DNA of 18,459 nt from JBEGTT01 sp041179245 (GCA_041179245.1 JBEGTT010000219.1:1-18459); one strand, 5' to 3'; positions 7,424-14,777 are shown, counted from the first letter of the stretch. The notes: a model not told the origin generated them from the sequence alone. A program made the numbers and translations.

Positions 7424-8128
7424 ATGATGCTTGCCTCTGAGGGGCCGTCAGCCCTACCTTTATGGATCAACGGCCACGCTTTCCTGACCATGACCGACGA
7501 TTTTCAGACCGTCAGCAATCCCGTCACCGGGGAAGCCCTTCGCCTTGTTCCCATGTGTGGCGCGGAGGAATTGTTGCTCGCCATCGAAGCCTCAAATATT
7601 GCAATACCCTCGTGGGCAAGCAGTACGATTGATATTCGCCAAGCTATTCTGGAAACCACTGCTAGCCTGCTCGAAAAATTCAGCGCCCATTTCACTCAAA
7701 TTCTCCAAGAAGAAACGGGGCTGGATGAAGCCGCAGCCACAGTAGAAGTTAACCAAGCCTGTACCGCACTCAAAACCGCCAACCCAAAACTCGGCTCAAA
7801 ATATTCCTTGTGTGCCGTAATCAATGACGCCAGCCAACCTTTTGCAACGCCAGTTCGCCTGATTGCCGAAATCCTTGCCGCTGGGCAATTCGTCATTATT
7901 AAGCCTAGCGTGAAAGCTCCTTCTGTCCTGTTTGCCTTTGCCGAACTCACAGGAAGAGCTGGGTTACCTGCCGGTGTTTTAAACCTTGTTCAAGGGGATG
8001 ACAAAATTATTTCTGCTATTGCCGAATCCCCTTTAATCATAGATATCACCTTTGCGGGACAAGCCAATATTGCCGAAAAAATTCAGGCTCAAATGAACCT
8101 GCATCAAAAAAATATGGTCTTAGCTTGA
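7424..8128 (+). CDS. Truncated aldehyde-dehydrogenase-like protein lacking the catalytic domain
   Basis: A 234-residue product resembling only the N-terminal, NAD-binding half of aldehyde dehydrogenases, which are usually about 480 residues. Visible family features are WINGHAF (14-20), NPVTGEALRLVP (32-43), a KPS site (160-162) where the family contacts the cofactor, AGLPAGVLNLVQG (179-191) and ITFAGQANI (208-216) in place of the usual FTGS strand. It stops just before the LELGG and catalytic Cys regions, which occur in no frame downstream. About 25-30 residues between the KTAN and SKYS segments, and the canonical PWNFP motif with the catalytic Asn, also appear lost. A strong ribosome-binding site (CAGGAG, 8 bases from ATG) and an intact frame argue that it is expressed. 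Enzymatic dehydrogenase activity is unlikely. It may be a pseudoenzyme or a decaying gene. The MFS permease follows. Confidence 0.8.
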   Translation: MMLASEGPSALPLWINGHAFLTMTDDFQTVSNPVTGEALRLVPMCGAEELLLAIEASNIAIPSWASSTIDIRQAILETTASLLEKFSAHFTQILQEETGLDEAAATVEVNQACTALKTANPKLGSKYSLCAVINDASQPFATPVRLIAEILAAGQFVIIKPSVKAPSVLFAFAELTGRAGLPAGVLNLVQGDDKIISAIAESPLIIDITFAGQANIAEKIQAQMNLHQKNMVLA

Positions 8129-8179
8129 TTGATTTTTGATCTACTACCCCCAAAAACTCATAACCCAAAGCCCCACGCA

Positions 8180-9484
8180 ATGTTCCCTCTTTCTGCTGAC
8201 CTAAAACGCAAACGTTTGCTAGCACTAGGCATTACTGTTTCCGCCTTTGTCTTGTCTTTTTTCCAGCGCTTCGCCCCAGCGGGTATTGCACAAGATTTGG
8301 TTGCCACCTTTGAAACGTCAGCAGCATCACTTGGTGTACTAGCCGCAACCTACTTCTACGTTTACACCATCATGCAGGTTCCCACGGGGATCATGGTGGA
8401 TACTCTTGGACCTCGACGAGTGCTAGTTGCTGGAGCCATCATTGGCGGCATTGGCAGCCTAATTTTTGGACTGGCCCCTACCCTCAATACGGCGCTAGTA
8501 GGACGATTACTGATCGGGCTTGGGGTATCAGTCACGTTCGTTTCTATGCTTAAAATTATTGCCGTATGGTTTGAAGAAAACCGTTTTGCCTCGATTACAG
8601 GGATCACTGTACTACTAGGCAACCTTGGTTCCGTGCTAGCCGGTGCACCGCTAGCGGCCTTTGCCAGCACCATGGGATGGCGCGGCGTATTTATCGCCGT
8701 AGGATTTATTTCTCTGGCCTTAGCGGCGGGCTGCTGGTTCTTAGTGCGAGACTCAGCCCCCAGCGCTAATCCCCCTCAATCAACCAATCGATTTAATCGA
8801 ACCATCGTTTTGGGAAACCTTTGGAGAATCACCAAAAATCCAGCGACCCATCCGGCCATTTTGGTCAACTTCGGTACCTGCGGTGCCTTTTTTACCTTTG
8901 GTGGTTTGTGGGCCATGCCCTATCTGATGCAGGTACATGGCTTTAGCCGCAATGAAGCGGCATCCCATTTGTCCCTGCTATTTCTGGGCTTTGCGGTTGG
9001 GAGTTTAATCATGGGCAACCTCTCTGATCGCCTAGGAAAACGACGCCCCATTCTTGTCACCGCCTGCTCACTCAACGCCTTGATTTGGATGGTCTGGGCA
9101 AGTGGCGTTCCGCTACCTGCGGGCACCAGTTACGTTCTAATTCTGCTGATGGGGCTTTGCACATCAGGATTCACGCTGAGCTGGGCCTGCGCCAAAGAAG
9201 TGAATCCCCCCATGCTGTCAGGCATGTCCACCTCTGTCGCCAATATGGGGGGATTTTTATCTGCGGCCATCTTTCAACCTTTAGTGGGATTGGTCATTGA
9301 CCTGAGCTGGGACGGGCAGATGCTCAATGGCGTTCGCATTTACTCAACCGGTGATTTTCAGGCTGGCCTGGCATTATTGGCATTGATTGCCTGGCTTGGC
9401 GCATTCGGCGCTTGGCGTATTCGGGAAACCGGTTGTCGGAATATCTGGCAAGAACCACCAAAACCCGCACCACAAATTGCTTGA
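8180..9484 (+). CDS. MFS transporter
   Basis: A 434-residue inner-membrane permease with about twelve hydrophobic helices. The loop signature of the major facilitator superfamily occurs in each half: GIMVDTLGPRRVL after helix 2 and GNLSDRLGKRRPI after helix 8. The frame opens at a TTG at 8129, directly after the preceding stop, but ATG 8180 is preferred because the 17 extra residues (with PPKTHNPKPH) are unlike a membrane-protein start; the ribosome-binding site before it is weak (AAAG). It follows the ALDH-like gene by 51 bases and is probably in its operon under the divergent IclR regulator. The substrate cannot be read from the sequence; organic-acid or sugar-acid uptake would fit such neighbours. 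Its 3' end contains the -35 of the cold-shock promoter. Confidence 0.92.
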   Translation: MFPLSADLKRKRLLALGITVSAFVLSFFQRFAPAGIAQDLVATFETSAASLGVLAATYFYVYTIMQVPTGIMVDTLGPRRVLVAGAIIGGIGSLIFGLAPTLNTALVGRLLIGLGVSVTFVSMLKIIAVWFEENRFASITGITVLLGNLGSVLAGAPLAAFASTMGWRGVFIAVGFISLALAAGCWFLVRDSAPSANPPQSTNRFNRTIVLGNLWRITKNPATHPAILVNFGTCGAFFTFGGLWAMPYLMQVHGFSRNEAASHLSLLFLGFAVGSLIMGNLSDRLGKRRPILVTACSLNALIWMVWASGVPLPAGTSYVLILLMGLCTSGFTLSWACAKEVNPPMLSGMSTSVANMGGFLSAAIFQPLVGLVIDLSWDGQMLNGVRIYSTGDFQAGLALLALIAWLGAFGAWRIRETGCRNIWQEPPKPAPQIA

Positions 9485-9509
9485 CGCTCCGATTCGAGTC
9501 GCGTAAAAA
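9481..9509 (+). promoter_or_regulatory. Sigma-70 promoter of the cold-shock gene
   Basis: TTGACG (9481-9486) and TAAAAA (9504-9509) are separated by 17 bases. The -35 overlaps the stop codon of the MFS gene. Transcription would start near 9516, leaving a leader of about 105 bases, in keeping with the long leaders of cspA-type genes. Confidence 0.6.
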
Positions 9510-9517
9510 GTTACGTG

Positions 9518-9588
9518 TTTTGATTCAAGTCGTTTCTAGATTGCAGTTGCACTGGTCGCTAGAATCAAACAGCAGTCGGGGTAACCCG
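9518..9588 (+). promoter_or_regulatory. Structured 5' leader of the cold-shock mRNA
   Basis: TTTGATTC (9519-9526) can pair with GAATCAAA (9562-9569), while TTCTAG (9534-9539) can pair with CTAGAA (9559-9564). The two pairings compete for GAA, or can form one stem with a bulge. A small hairpin CGGG-GTAA-CCCG (9577-9588) with a GNRA-type loop follows, before the ribosome-binding region TAAGG at 9605-9609. This could be a temperature-responsive switch as in cspA; the role is inferred. Confidence 0.45.
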
Positions 9589-9620
9589 TTTTACATGTTT
9601 TTTGTAAGGTAAGTGCAATT

Positions 9621-9824
9621 ATGGCAATCGGTACAGTGAAGTGGTTTAATGACGCTAAAGGTTTTGGCTTTATTACTCCTGATGATGGCAGCGAAGATTT
9701 GTTCGCACATTTCTCCGCCATCAATATGAATGGCTTTAAGACACTCAAAGAAGGCCAAAAAGTCTCTTTTGAGTTGATTCAAGGTCCAAAAGGTAAGCAA
9801 GCCTCCAACATCCAGAGCGCCTAG
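9621..9824 (+). CDS. Cold-shock protein (CspA family)
   Basis: A 67-residue single cold-shock domain, the usual family length. The nucleic-acid-binding motifs are intact: RNP1 KGFGFI at 13-18 and an RNP2-like stretch DLFAHFSAI at 26-34, within GTVKWFNDAKGFGFITPDDG. These proteins bind single-stranded RNA and DNA and melt secondary structure, as RNA chaperones or antiterminators. Whether this paralogue is cold-induced cannot be told from the protein, but the long structured leader supports it. A strong terminator follows, shared with the convergent channel gene. Confidence 0.96.
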   Translation: MAIGTVKWFNDAKGFGFITPDDGSEDLFAHFSAINMNGFKTLKEGQKVSFELIQGPKGKQASNIQSA

Positions 9825-9845
9825 TTTTAGACGCTTTTTTTGTTG

Positions 9846-9882
9846 GGCAAGAAACCCGTCTTCGGACGGGTTTTTTCTTGCC
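9846..9882. terminator. Bidirectional Rho-independent terminator
   Basis: GGCAAGAAACCCGTC and GACGGGTTTTTTCTTGCC form a long stem closed by a TTCG tetraloop. T-runs lie on both strands (six T on plus; AAA/TTT on the other side), so it can end both the cold-shock transcript and the convergent nadC-channel transcript. It touches the last base of the channel stop codon. Confidence 0.88.
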
Positions 9883-10982
9883 TAGCTTCGAGAGACGCGT
9901 TCTTGTAAACGACCTTCTAGCTGCTGACGCCCACCGGGGCTGGCCATCACAATTAGTTCCATTCCAACCTCTACCAGAACGTTTCGAGAAGGATTGAAGT
10001 GCCACCCAGCTTCATCCTGCATCGCCACAAGAATGTAATGTTCGCTCACGCCCAGCACCTCGCCTAAGGCACAAGGTTCAAAGCCGTCTGGAATTTTTAG
10101 TTCTTCTACCCGCAAGTGCAATTCGCTTCGTAACATCTTGTCGAGAAAACTGACCACCTTGGGGCGAACCATTGCGCTAGCCATGCGCATCCCGCCGGTA
10201 AAATCAGGCGAAACGACTGAGTTTGCACCAACCTTCTTAAGCTTCTCAATATTTCTGACTTCGTGGCAGCGAGCAACAATACGGACATTGGGATTCAGTT
10301 GTTTTGCCGTGATACAGATCATCAAGTTCCGACTATCGTCCCCTGTTACGGCAAACACACCTTCAGCCTCGGCAATATTTGCAGCACGCAGAAGATCGTC
10401 ATCTGATGCATCTCCCGCCAAAAATAGCAGCCCCTGATGATGTTCCGCCTGAACCTCCAGCGTAATTTCTTCAGGGTCAACCGCCACATAAGGCCGACTG
10501 GTCAACTGCAGTTCTCGACCGATATTTTGACCCACTCGACCATAACCACAAACAATGAAGTGGCCCTTCAGGCGCCCAATTTCTTTTTCCATGCGCGAAC
10601 GTCCTAATGTGTTGTCCAAATCCTGCTCCAAGAAAAATACCGAAAGGCTCGTAAAAAGGAACGTTAAAGAACCAAACCCAGCAACCGCCAAAAACCCAGT
10701 GGCTAGCCTTTCCCATACCGTGATGATAGGAACAATCTCACCGTAACCCACCGTCGTTACCGTAATTAGGGACATGAACATGGCATCTGACCAGGTCGAA
10801 TCTACATCAGCGCCGATTTGGTGAAAAATGACCGTACCGAGAATCAGCACCCCGAGCAAGACTAAGGCTGCATAACGAATCCGCGTCAGAATCCGACTCA
10901 GCTCACCGCGCCGCTTACGCTGCTTACGCGTATTGCCTACACCAGCAACTGAGGTAGGGTGCTCAATATCCAGCGGGATCAT
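9882..10982 (-). CDS. Potassium channel protein with RCK (TrkA-N/TrkA-C) domains
   Basis: A 366-residue, two-transmembrane K+ channel subunit. Membrane helices lie at about 36-55 and 92-118, with the pore loop between them carrying the selectivity filter TVGYGE (77-82). The cytoplasmic RCK domain begins with a Rossmann fold, HFIVCGYGRVGQNIG (dinucleotide motif G-x-G-x-x-G at 146-151), and continues with a TrkA-C-like region at about 280-360. Family members assemble as tetramers gated by ligands such as Ca2+, nucleotides or NAD(H). The ATG overlaps the nadC stop as TAATG, with AAGGTGG 7 bases upstream, indicating translational coupling. The N-terminal 35 residues are basic and cytoplasmic. Confidence 0.94.
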   Translation of the reverse strand: MIPLDIEHPTSVAGVGNTRKQRKRRGELSRILTRIRYAALVLLGVLILGTVIFHQIGADVDSTWSDAMFMSLITVTTVGYGEIVPIITVWERLATGFLAVAGFGSLTFLFTSLSVFFLEQDLDNTLGRSRMEKEIGRLKGHFIVCGYGRVGQNIGRELQLTSRPYVAVDPEEITLEVQAEHHQGLLFLAGDASDDDLLRAANIAEAEGVFAVTGDDSRNLMICITAKQLNPNVRIVARCHEVRNIEKLKKVGANSVVSPDFTGGMRMASAMVRPKVVSFLDKMLRSELHLRVEELKIPDGFEPCALGEVLGVSEHYILVAMQDEAGWHFNPSRNVLVEVGMELIVMASPGGRQQLEGRLQERVSRS

Positions 10983-11914
10983 TAGTTCGCCACCTTAAAA
11001 CGCATCGAAAGATCCAAGGCCTTCACATCTTTGGTTAATCCCCCAATCGAAATTCGGTCAACGCCTGTTTCAGCAATCGCGCGCAAACCGTCCAAACTCA
11101 CACCGCCTGACGCCTCCAAAATTGCATTACTGCCTTTACGCTCATTTAGCTCAACCGCTTTTCGCAGTAGCTCAAGCGAAAAATTATCCAGCAATACCAT
11201 TTCTGCTCCCGCCGCTAAGGCTTCTGTCAGCTCAGTAAGATTCTCAACCTCCACTTGGATGAAGCGGCAGCGCCCCGCAGCGCCAACAGACACCTTACGC
11301 GCAGCCTCCAGCGCTAACGTAATGCTGCCCGCCGCCATTATGTGATTTTCCTTAATCAGGATCGCATCCCACAGCGCCAATCGGTGATTAGCACCACCGC
11401 CAACACGCACTGCGTACTTCTGTGCAATACGCAGACCCGGCAGGGTTTTACGCGTATCAACAACCTGTGCCCGAGTACCCACAACCACATCAGCATAGAC
11501 CTGAGTTTTGCTTGCCACGCCGGACATCATCTGCAAAAAATTCAACCCACTGCGCTCAGCCGTTAATAAGGCTCTGGCGTTACCACGGATTTCACATAAC
11601 ACCTGGTCTGCGCTTACACGATCACCATCCTTGGCAAACCAGTCAATTTTTACCATGGGATCTAGACGCACAAAGCAGGCTTCAAACCACGCCCGACCAC
11701 ATAACACTGCAGGTTCTCGGGCAATGACCGTCGCTACGCCAATCCGCTCAATAGGGATCAGGGCAGCCGTCAAGTCGCCCGCTCCCACATCTTCAGCTAG
11801 CGCCGCCGACACATCCCGCGCAATTTCTGGCGCCAGCGGTAAGGGAAAGCCAACGTCAACCGTACGAGACTCACTCTTGGTTTCAGGGGCAAACGCGGGG
11901 GAAAATGGGTTCAT
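10982..11914 (-). CDS. nadC: Nicotinate-nucleotide pyrophosphorylase (carboxylating)
   Basis: NadC converts quinolinate and phosphoribosyl pyrophosphate to nicotinate mononucleotide in de novo NAD synthesis. Signatures are AEDVGAGDLTAALIP near the N-terminus, TAERSGLNFLQMMSGVAS, the substrate-binding DTRKTLPGLR, VGGGANHRLALWDAILIKEN, and a C-terminal EASGGVSLDGLRAIAETGVD. I prefer ATG at 11914 (310 residues); a TTG at 11953 would add 13 residues that do not resemble the family. Neither start has a clear ribosome-binding site. It is divergent from the FMN glutamate-synthase-like gene by 82 bases and is followed directly by the K+ channel gene. nadA and nadB are not in the window. Confidence 0.95.
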   Translation of the reverse strand: MNPFSPAFAPETKSESRTVDVGFPLPLAPEIARDVSAALAEDVGAGDLTAALIPIERIGVATVIAREPAVLCGRAWFEACFVRLDPMVKIDWFAKDGDRVSADQVLCEIRGNARALLTAERSGLNFLQMMSGVASKTQVYADVVVGTRAQVVDTRKTLPGLRIAQKYAVRVGGGANHRLALWDAILIKENHIMAAGSITLALEAARKVSVGAAGRCRFIQVEVENLTELTEALAAGAEMVLLDNFSLELLRKAVELNERKGSNAILEASGGVSLDGLRAIAETGVDRISIGGLTKDVKALDLSMRFKVAN

Positions 11915-11996
11915 GGCAAAGTTGAAGTAACTGATAGTTTGAAGAAAAGGCAAACGTGCTAAATTTCACCCATTTTAACCGCTGGGGAGTCCTATC

Positions 11997-13484
11997 GTGC
12001 TGAGCGTTTCGCAGGTTATTCAAACAGGACTGAGTATTTTATTGGCATTACTGCTAGTATTTTTAATCACTTATGTCTACATCCGCGACATCACCCAAAA
12101 GCAACACACCGTATTGCGAAACTTTCCCATCATTGGACACCTTCGTTATCTCTTTGAAAAAATGGGGGAATATTTCCGCCAGTATTTTTTTATTGGTGAT
12201 CGTGACGAGATGCCGTTCAATCGAGCGACCCGTTCTTGGGTCTATCGTATGGCCAAAGACGAAGGGGGAATTATCGGTTTTGGCTCGACCTATCGAATCC
12301 ACGAACCGGGCGCCATCCTTTTCGTAAACGCGCCATTCCCAGTCATTGAGAACGATTTTTTACCAACACCCGCCATCACCATGGGGGAAAATTATTGCTT
12401 AACCCCATTTTCAACCAATTCTCTGGTCAATATCAGCGGCATGAGTTTTGGCGCCATTTCCAAACCAGCCGTTGAAGCACTCTCACGGGGTGCAGCTATT
12501 GCAGGTTGCTGGATGGGCACCGGCGAAGGCGGTTTATCCCCCCACCATCTGAGTGGTGGATGCGACATCATATTTCAGATCGGAACAGCCAAATACGGGG
12601 CGCGTGATTCAAACGGGCAACTTGACCTCGGCAAGCTCAAAGAAATCGCCGCCCATGATTCGGTTCGTGCTTTTGAAATCAAACTTTCACAGGGCGCAAA
12701 ACCCGGCAAGGGTGGGGTTTTACCGGCCAGTAAAATCACCCCCGAAATTGCCAATATCCGTGGTATCCCATTAGGACAAGACTCCCTCTCGCCCAATCGC
12801 CACCCAGACATTTCCAATGTTGATGAACTACTAGACATGGTTGAGCGCATCAGAACGGCGACGGGAAAGCCTGTAGGCATCAAAACAGCGATTGGCGGCT
12901 GGCAATTCATGCAAGATTTGACTGACGCTATTCTGCGTCGTGGTCACCATTGCGCTCCCGATTTTATTGCCATTGATGGTGGTGAAGGCGGTTCTGGCGC
13001 AGCACCTCAAGCCCTTGCTGATCACATGTCGCTGTCAATCATCGAAGGATTACCCCGGGTAGTGGACAGCCTGATAGAAGCCGACCTGCGGAATAGAATC
13101 AAAGTCATCGCAGCGGGAAAATTGGTAACACCCGCCAAAGCAGCATGGGCTCTGGCCTGCGGCGCCGATTTCGTCAATACAGCACGGGGATTTATGTTCA
13201 GCTTGGGCTGTATTCAGGCGCTACGCTGCCACCAAAACACTTGCCCCACAGGTATTGCCACCCACAATCCGAAACTGCAACGGGGGCTGGTTGTTGAAGA
13301 CAAAGCCACCCGAGTTGCTCACTACGCGTTAAATATGAATAAGGAAATGCATATGATCGCCCACGCATGCGGGCTTGCTCACCCACGCGACTTGCGTCGT
13401 GAGCATGTACGAATTATTCAGCCAGACGGGATGAGCATTGCATTAAGCACCCGATACCCATACCCATCAGCTCGTCAGCGATAA
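11997..13484 (+). CDS. Membrane-anchored FMN-binding glutamate synthase-like protein
   Basis: A 495-residue protein. One hydrophobic helix at about 7-29 is followed by the FMN-binding domain of glutamate synthase large subunits: MSFGAISKPAVEALSRGA, GTGEGGLSPHH, FEIKLSQGAKPGKGGVLP, and DFIAIDGGEGGSGAAP. Three Cys at 405, 411 and 416 (CIQALRCHQNTCPTGIATH) match the 3Fe-4S ligand spacing of GltB. The glutaminase domain and the C-terminal GXGXG helix domain are missing, so it is not a complete glutamate synthase. Stand-alone proteins of this type are common in proteobacteria and their reaction is unsettled. Start is GTG with GGGGAG 7 bases upstream. Its stop overlaps the convergent stress-protein gene by 10 bases. 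Confidence 0.93.
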   Translation: MLSVSQVIQTGLSILLALLLVFLITYVYIRDITQKQHTVLRNFPIIGHLRYLFEKMGEYFRQYFFIGDRDEMPFNRATRSWVYRMAKDEGGIIGFGSTYRIHEPGAILFVNAPFPVIENDFLPTPAITMGENYCLTPFSTNSLVNISGMSFGAISKPAVEALSRGAAIAGCWMGTGEGGLSPHHLSGGCDIIFQIGTAKYGARDSNGQLDLGKLKEIAAHDSVRAFEIKLSQGAKPGKGGVLPASKITPEIANIRGIPLGQDSLSPNRHPDISNVDELLDMVERIRTATGKPVGIKTAIGGWQFMQDLTDAILRRGHHCAPDFIAIDGGEGGSGAAPQALADHMSLSIIEGLPRVVDSLIEADLRNRIKVIAAGKLVTPAKAAWALACGADFVNTARGFMFSLGCIQALRCHQNTCPTGIATHNPKLQRGLVVEDKATRVAHYALNMNKEMHMIAHACGLAHPRDLRREHVRIIQPDGMSIALSTRYPYPSARQR

Positions 13485-13918
13485 ACCAATACCGGAATCT
13501 GCGAGTGAGTCAGCACCTTGTTGGTCTCACTCCCGAGCAACAAACCACTAATCCCCCGCCGCCCGTGTGAAGCCATGAAAATCAGGTCACAGCCGGCTTT
13601 TTTGGCTGCCTCGATAATGGCCTCATAAGGCACATCACTAGTCTCAGTTGCTGTATCGCACGTCACCCCCGCATCGGCGCAAACAAGAACAGCGGTTTGC
13701 AACACTTTATCCGCCTGCTGATCTGCCATTTCGGCGAATTGGCTGGGTGTTAGCGGATCAATCAAAGCGCCCTCCCCAAAGTACGCCACTGGGAATCCTG
13801 GCTTGGCAAAAAACAACGTTACCTTCGCGCCAATCTCGCTGGCAAAGAGAGCGCCTTTGGTGACGGCCAAATCCGAAAGTTCAGAACCATCTGTCGGAAT
13901 AAGAATATGTTTAAACAT
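13475..13918 (-). CDS. Universal stress protein (UspA family)
   Basis: A 147-residue single-domain USP. It begins with the typical strand MFKHILIPTDGSELSDLA and ends with the nucleotide-binding loop SHGRRGISGLLLGSETNKVL and SQIPVLVYR. The loop follows the ATP-binding pattern of G-2x-G-9x-G-S, with Ala at the first Gly. ATG 13918 is preferred over an upstream TTG-type opening at 13963 because GGAGG stands 5 bases before it and the family always starts at this strand. The gene is divergent from the two-CBS-domain gene by 122 bases, a pairing that suggests shared stress regulation. Confidence 0.93.
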   Translation of the reverse strand: MFKHILIPTDGSELSDLAVTKGALFASEIGAKVTLFFAKPGFPVAYFGEGALIDPLTPSQFAEMADQQADKVLQTAVLVCADAGVTCDTATETSDVPYEAIIEAAKKAGCDLIFMASHGRRGISGLLLGSETNKVLTHSQIPVLVYR

Positions 13919-13982
13919 CACTACCTCCATTGTTTTGGCTTGCATCTGTGACGATCTTAACAAATTAATAACAAGGTCCTCT

Positions 13983-13995
13983 TAGATTTAATCTA
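13983..13995. promoter_or_regulatory. 13-base palindrome in the usp/CBS divergent region
   Basis: TAGATTTAATCTA is a perfect inverted repeat around a central T. It lies just upstream of a plus-strand -10-like TAGAAT (14000-14005), about where an activator would bind; no good -35 is present. Candidate operator for the two-CBS gene and possibly for usp. Confidence 0.35.
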
Positions 13996-14040
13996 GGGCT
14001 AGAATGCCTTTGCAGCACCAAAACAATCAAGGAGACACCT

Positions 14041-14475
14041 ATGAAACGCCTGATTAAACAAGTTATTGCTGGTCAAACCCTGCTGGTTGCATCCCCCGAC
14101 ATCACCGTTCAAGAAGCAGCAAAACAAATGAGCAGCCGCAATGTCGGCGCAATTCTGCTAGTTAAGAACAATAAACTCGTTGGGATTTTTAGCGAGCGAG
14201 ATCTGCTGAAAAAAGTTGTTGCTGCGGAGCTTGACCCTGCGACAACAGTTGTTGCGATGGTAATGGTCGAACATGTCGAAACGATCACCGCCGATAGGCC
14301 TCTTGCCGAAGCCTTACATATGATGCACGAAGGTCGCTTCCGTCACGTACCCGTTCTAGACTCGAACCGGTCCCCCATTGGAGTCGTATCGTCCCGTGAC
14401 GCATTCAGTGGCGATTTGGCAGACTTTGAACTAGAAACTCGCCGCATGGAGGAAATAGAGGAGATCATTGCCTAA
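14041..14475 (+). CDS. Two-CBS-domain protein
   Basis: A 144-residue cytoplasmic protein made of two tandem CBS motifs, about 8-65 (TVQEAAKQMSSRNVGAILLV, then KLVGIFSERDLLKKV) and 72-132 (PLAEALHMMHEGRFRHVPVL, then PIGVVSSRDAF). The pair forms a Bateman module that binds adenosine nucleotides such as AMP or ATP. A short acidic helix ends the protein. AGGAGA precedes the ATG by about 5 bases, a strong site. It is divergent from the universal stress protein gene; such pairs in other bacteria are often induced by low oxygen or energy stress, which is suggestive only. No effector domain is attached, so it probably acts by binding a partner. Confidence 0.92.
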   Translation: MKRLIKQVIAGQTLLVASPDITVQEAAKQMSSRNVGAILLVKNNKLVGIFSERDLLKKVVAAELDPATTVVAMVMVEHVETITADRPLAEALHMMHEGRFRHVPVLDSNRSPIGVVSSRDAFSGDLADFELETRRMEEIEEIIA

Positions 14476-14513
14476 TTGACCAATAGGCCACTTTTTCGCA
14501 TTCTAACTTCTGT

Positions 14514-14542
14514 TTTACTTTCCCTCGCTTTCACCGTAGAAT
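14514..14542 (+). promoter_or_regulatory. Promoter of tRNA-Ser
   Basis: TTTACT (14514-14519) and TAGAAT (14537-14542) are spaced 17 bases. A G/C-rich discriminator (GCGCGCC) follows immediately, as in stable-RNA promoters under stringent control. Start of transcription would be near 14549, five bases before the tRNA. Confidence 0.65.
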
Positions 14543-14553
14543 GCGCGCCTTCT

Positions 14554-14641
14554 GGAAGCTTGGCAGAGTGGTCGATTGCACCGGTCTTGAAAACCGGCAT
14601 ACCGAAAGGTATCCAGGGTTCGAATCCCTGAGCTTCCGCCA
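14554..14641 (+). tRNA. tRNA-Ser (anticodon UGA)
   Basis: The cloverleaf folds well: acceptor stem GGAAGCT with AGCTTCC, anticodon stem CCGGT with ACCGG around loop CTTGAAA (anticodon TGA), the long class II variable arm (ATACC with GGTAT) typical of serine tRNA, and a T arm CAGGG with CCCTG around TTCGAAT. The 3' CCA is encoded (14639-14641), giving 88 bases. It reads UCA and other UCN serine codons. Confidence 0.97.
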
Positions 14642-14648
14642 GATGAAT

Positions 14649-14678
14649 AGAAAAAGCGCCTTTTAAGGCGCTTTTTCT
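14649..14678. terminator. Rho-independent terminator after tRNA-Ser
   Basis: AGAAAAAGCGCC and GGCGCTTTTTCT form a 12-base-pair stem with a TTTTAA loop. The T-run ends the tRNA transcript; the mirrored A-run would allow it to work on the minus strand also. Confidence 0.85.
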
Positions 14679-14739
14679 GTTTACCGCAATCAGATCGCTT
14701 CACGTAAAGTGCGGTCATAAAACCACCAAATTTCCAGTT

Positions 14740-14768
14740 GGGTAGCAAAGCTTGGAGCTATGCTACCC
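14740..14768. terminator. Inverted repeat after tpsB, possible terminator
   Basis: GGGTAGCA pairs with TGCTACCC, and the inner AGCT pairs with AGCT around a CCA/TGG loop, with one mismatch between the stems. It lies 9 bases beyond the TpsB-type stop on the minus strand. No T-run follows, so it may be an RNA-stabilising hairpin or a weak terminator; the tRNA-side terminator further on could complete the job. Confidence 0.5.
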
Positions 14769-14777
14769 ACAGAAAAA

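Noticed and set aside
7288..7491. Longer start of the IclR regulator
   Set aside because: It adds 68 residues with no family resemblance, overlaps the divergent gene, and has no better ribosome-binding site than GTG 7287.
8129..9484. Remaining C-terminal half of the aldehyde dehydrogenase in another frame
   Set aside because: The region codes in frame for the MFS permease; no LELGG, catalytic Cys or EEIFGP-like motif appears in other frames, so a simple frameshift does not explain the short protein.
14476..14505. Possible terminator after the CBS gene (short hairpin TGACC-AATA-GGCCA then CTTTTT)
   Set aside because: The stem has only four good pairs with an internal A-C mismatch, too weak to call.
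14515..14748. Minus-strand open frame antisense to tRNA-Ser
   Set aside because: It is the well-known spurious frame produced by reading a serine tRNA gene backwards (contains GIRTLDTFRYAGFQDRCNRP). The tRNA and its terminator explain the sequence.
14554..14777. Attachment site for an integrated element at tRNA-Ser
   Set aside because: No integrase gene is present and I see no direct repeat of the tRNA 3' end elsewhere in the window.
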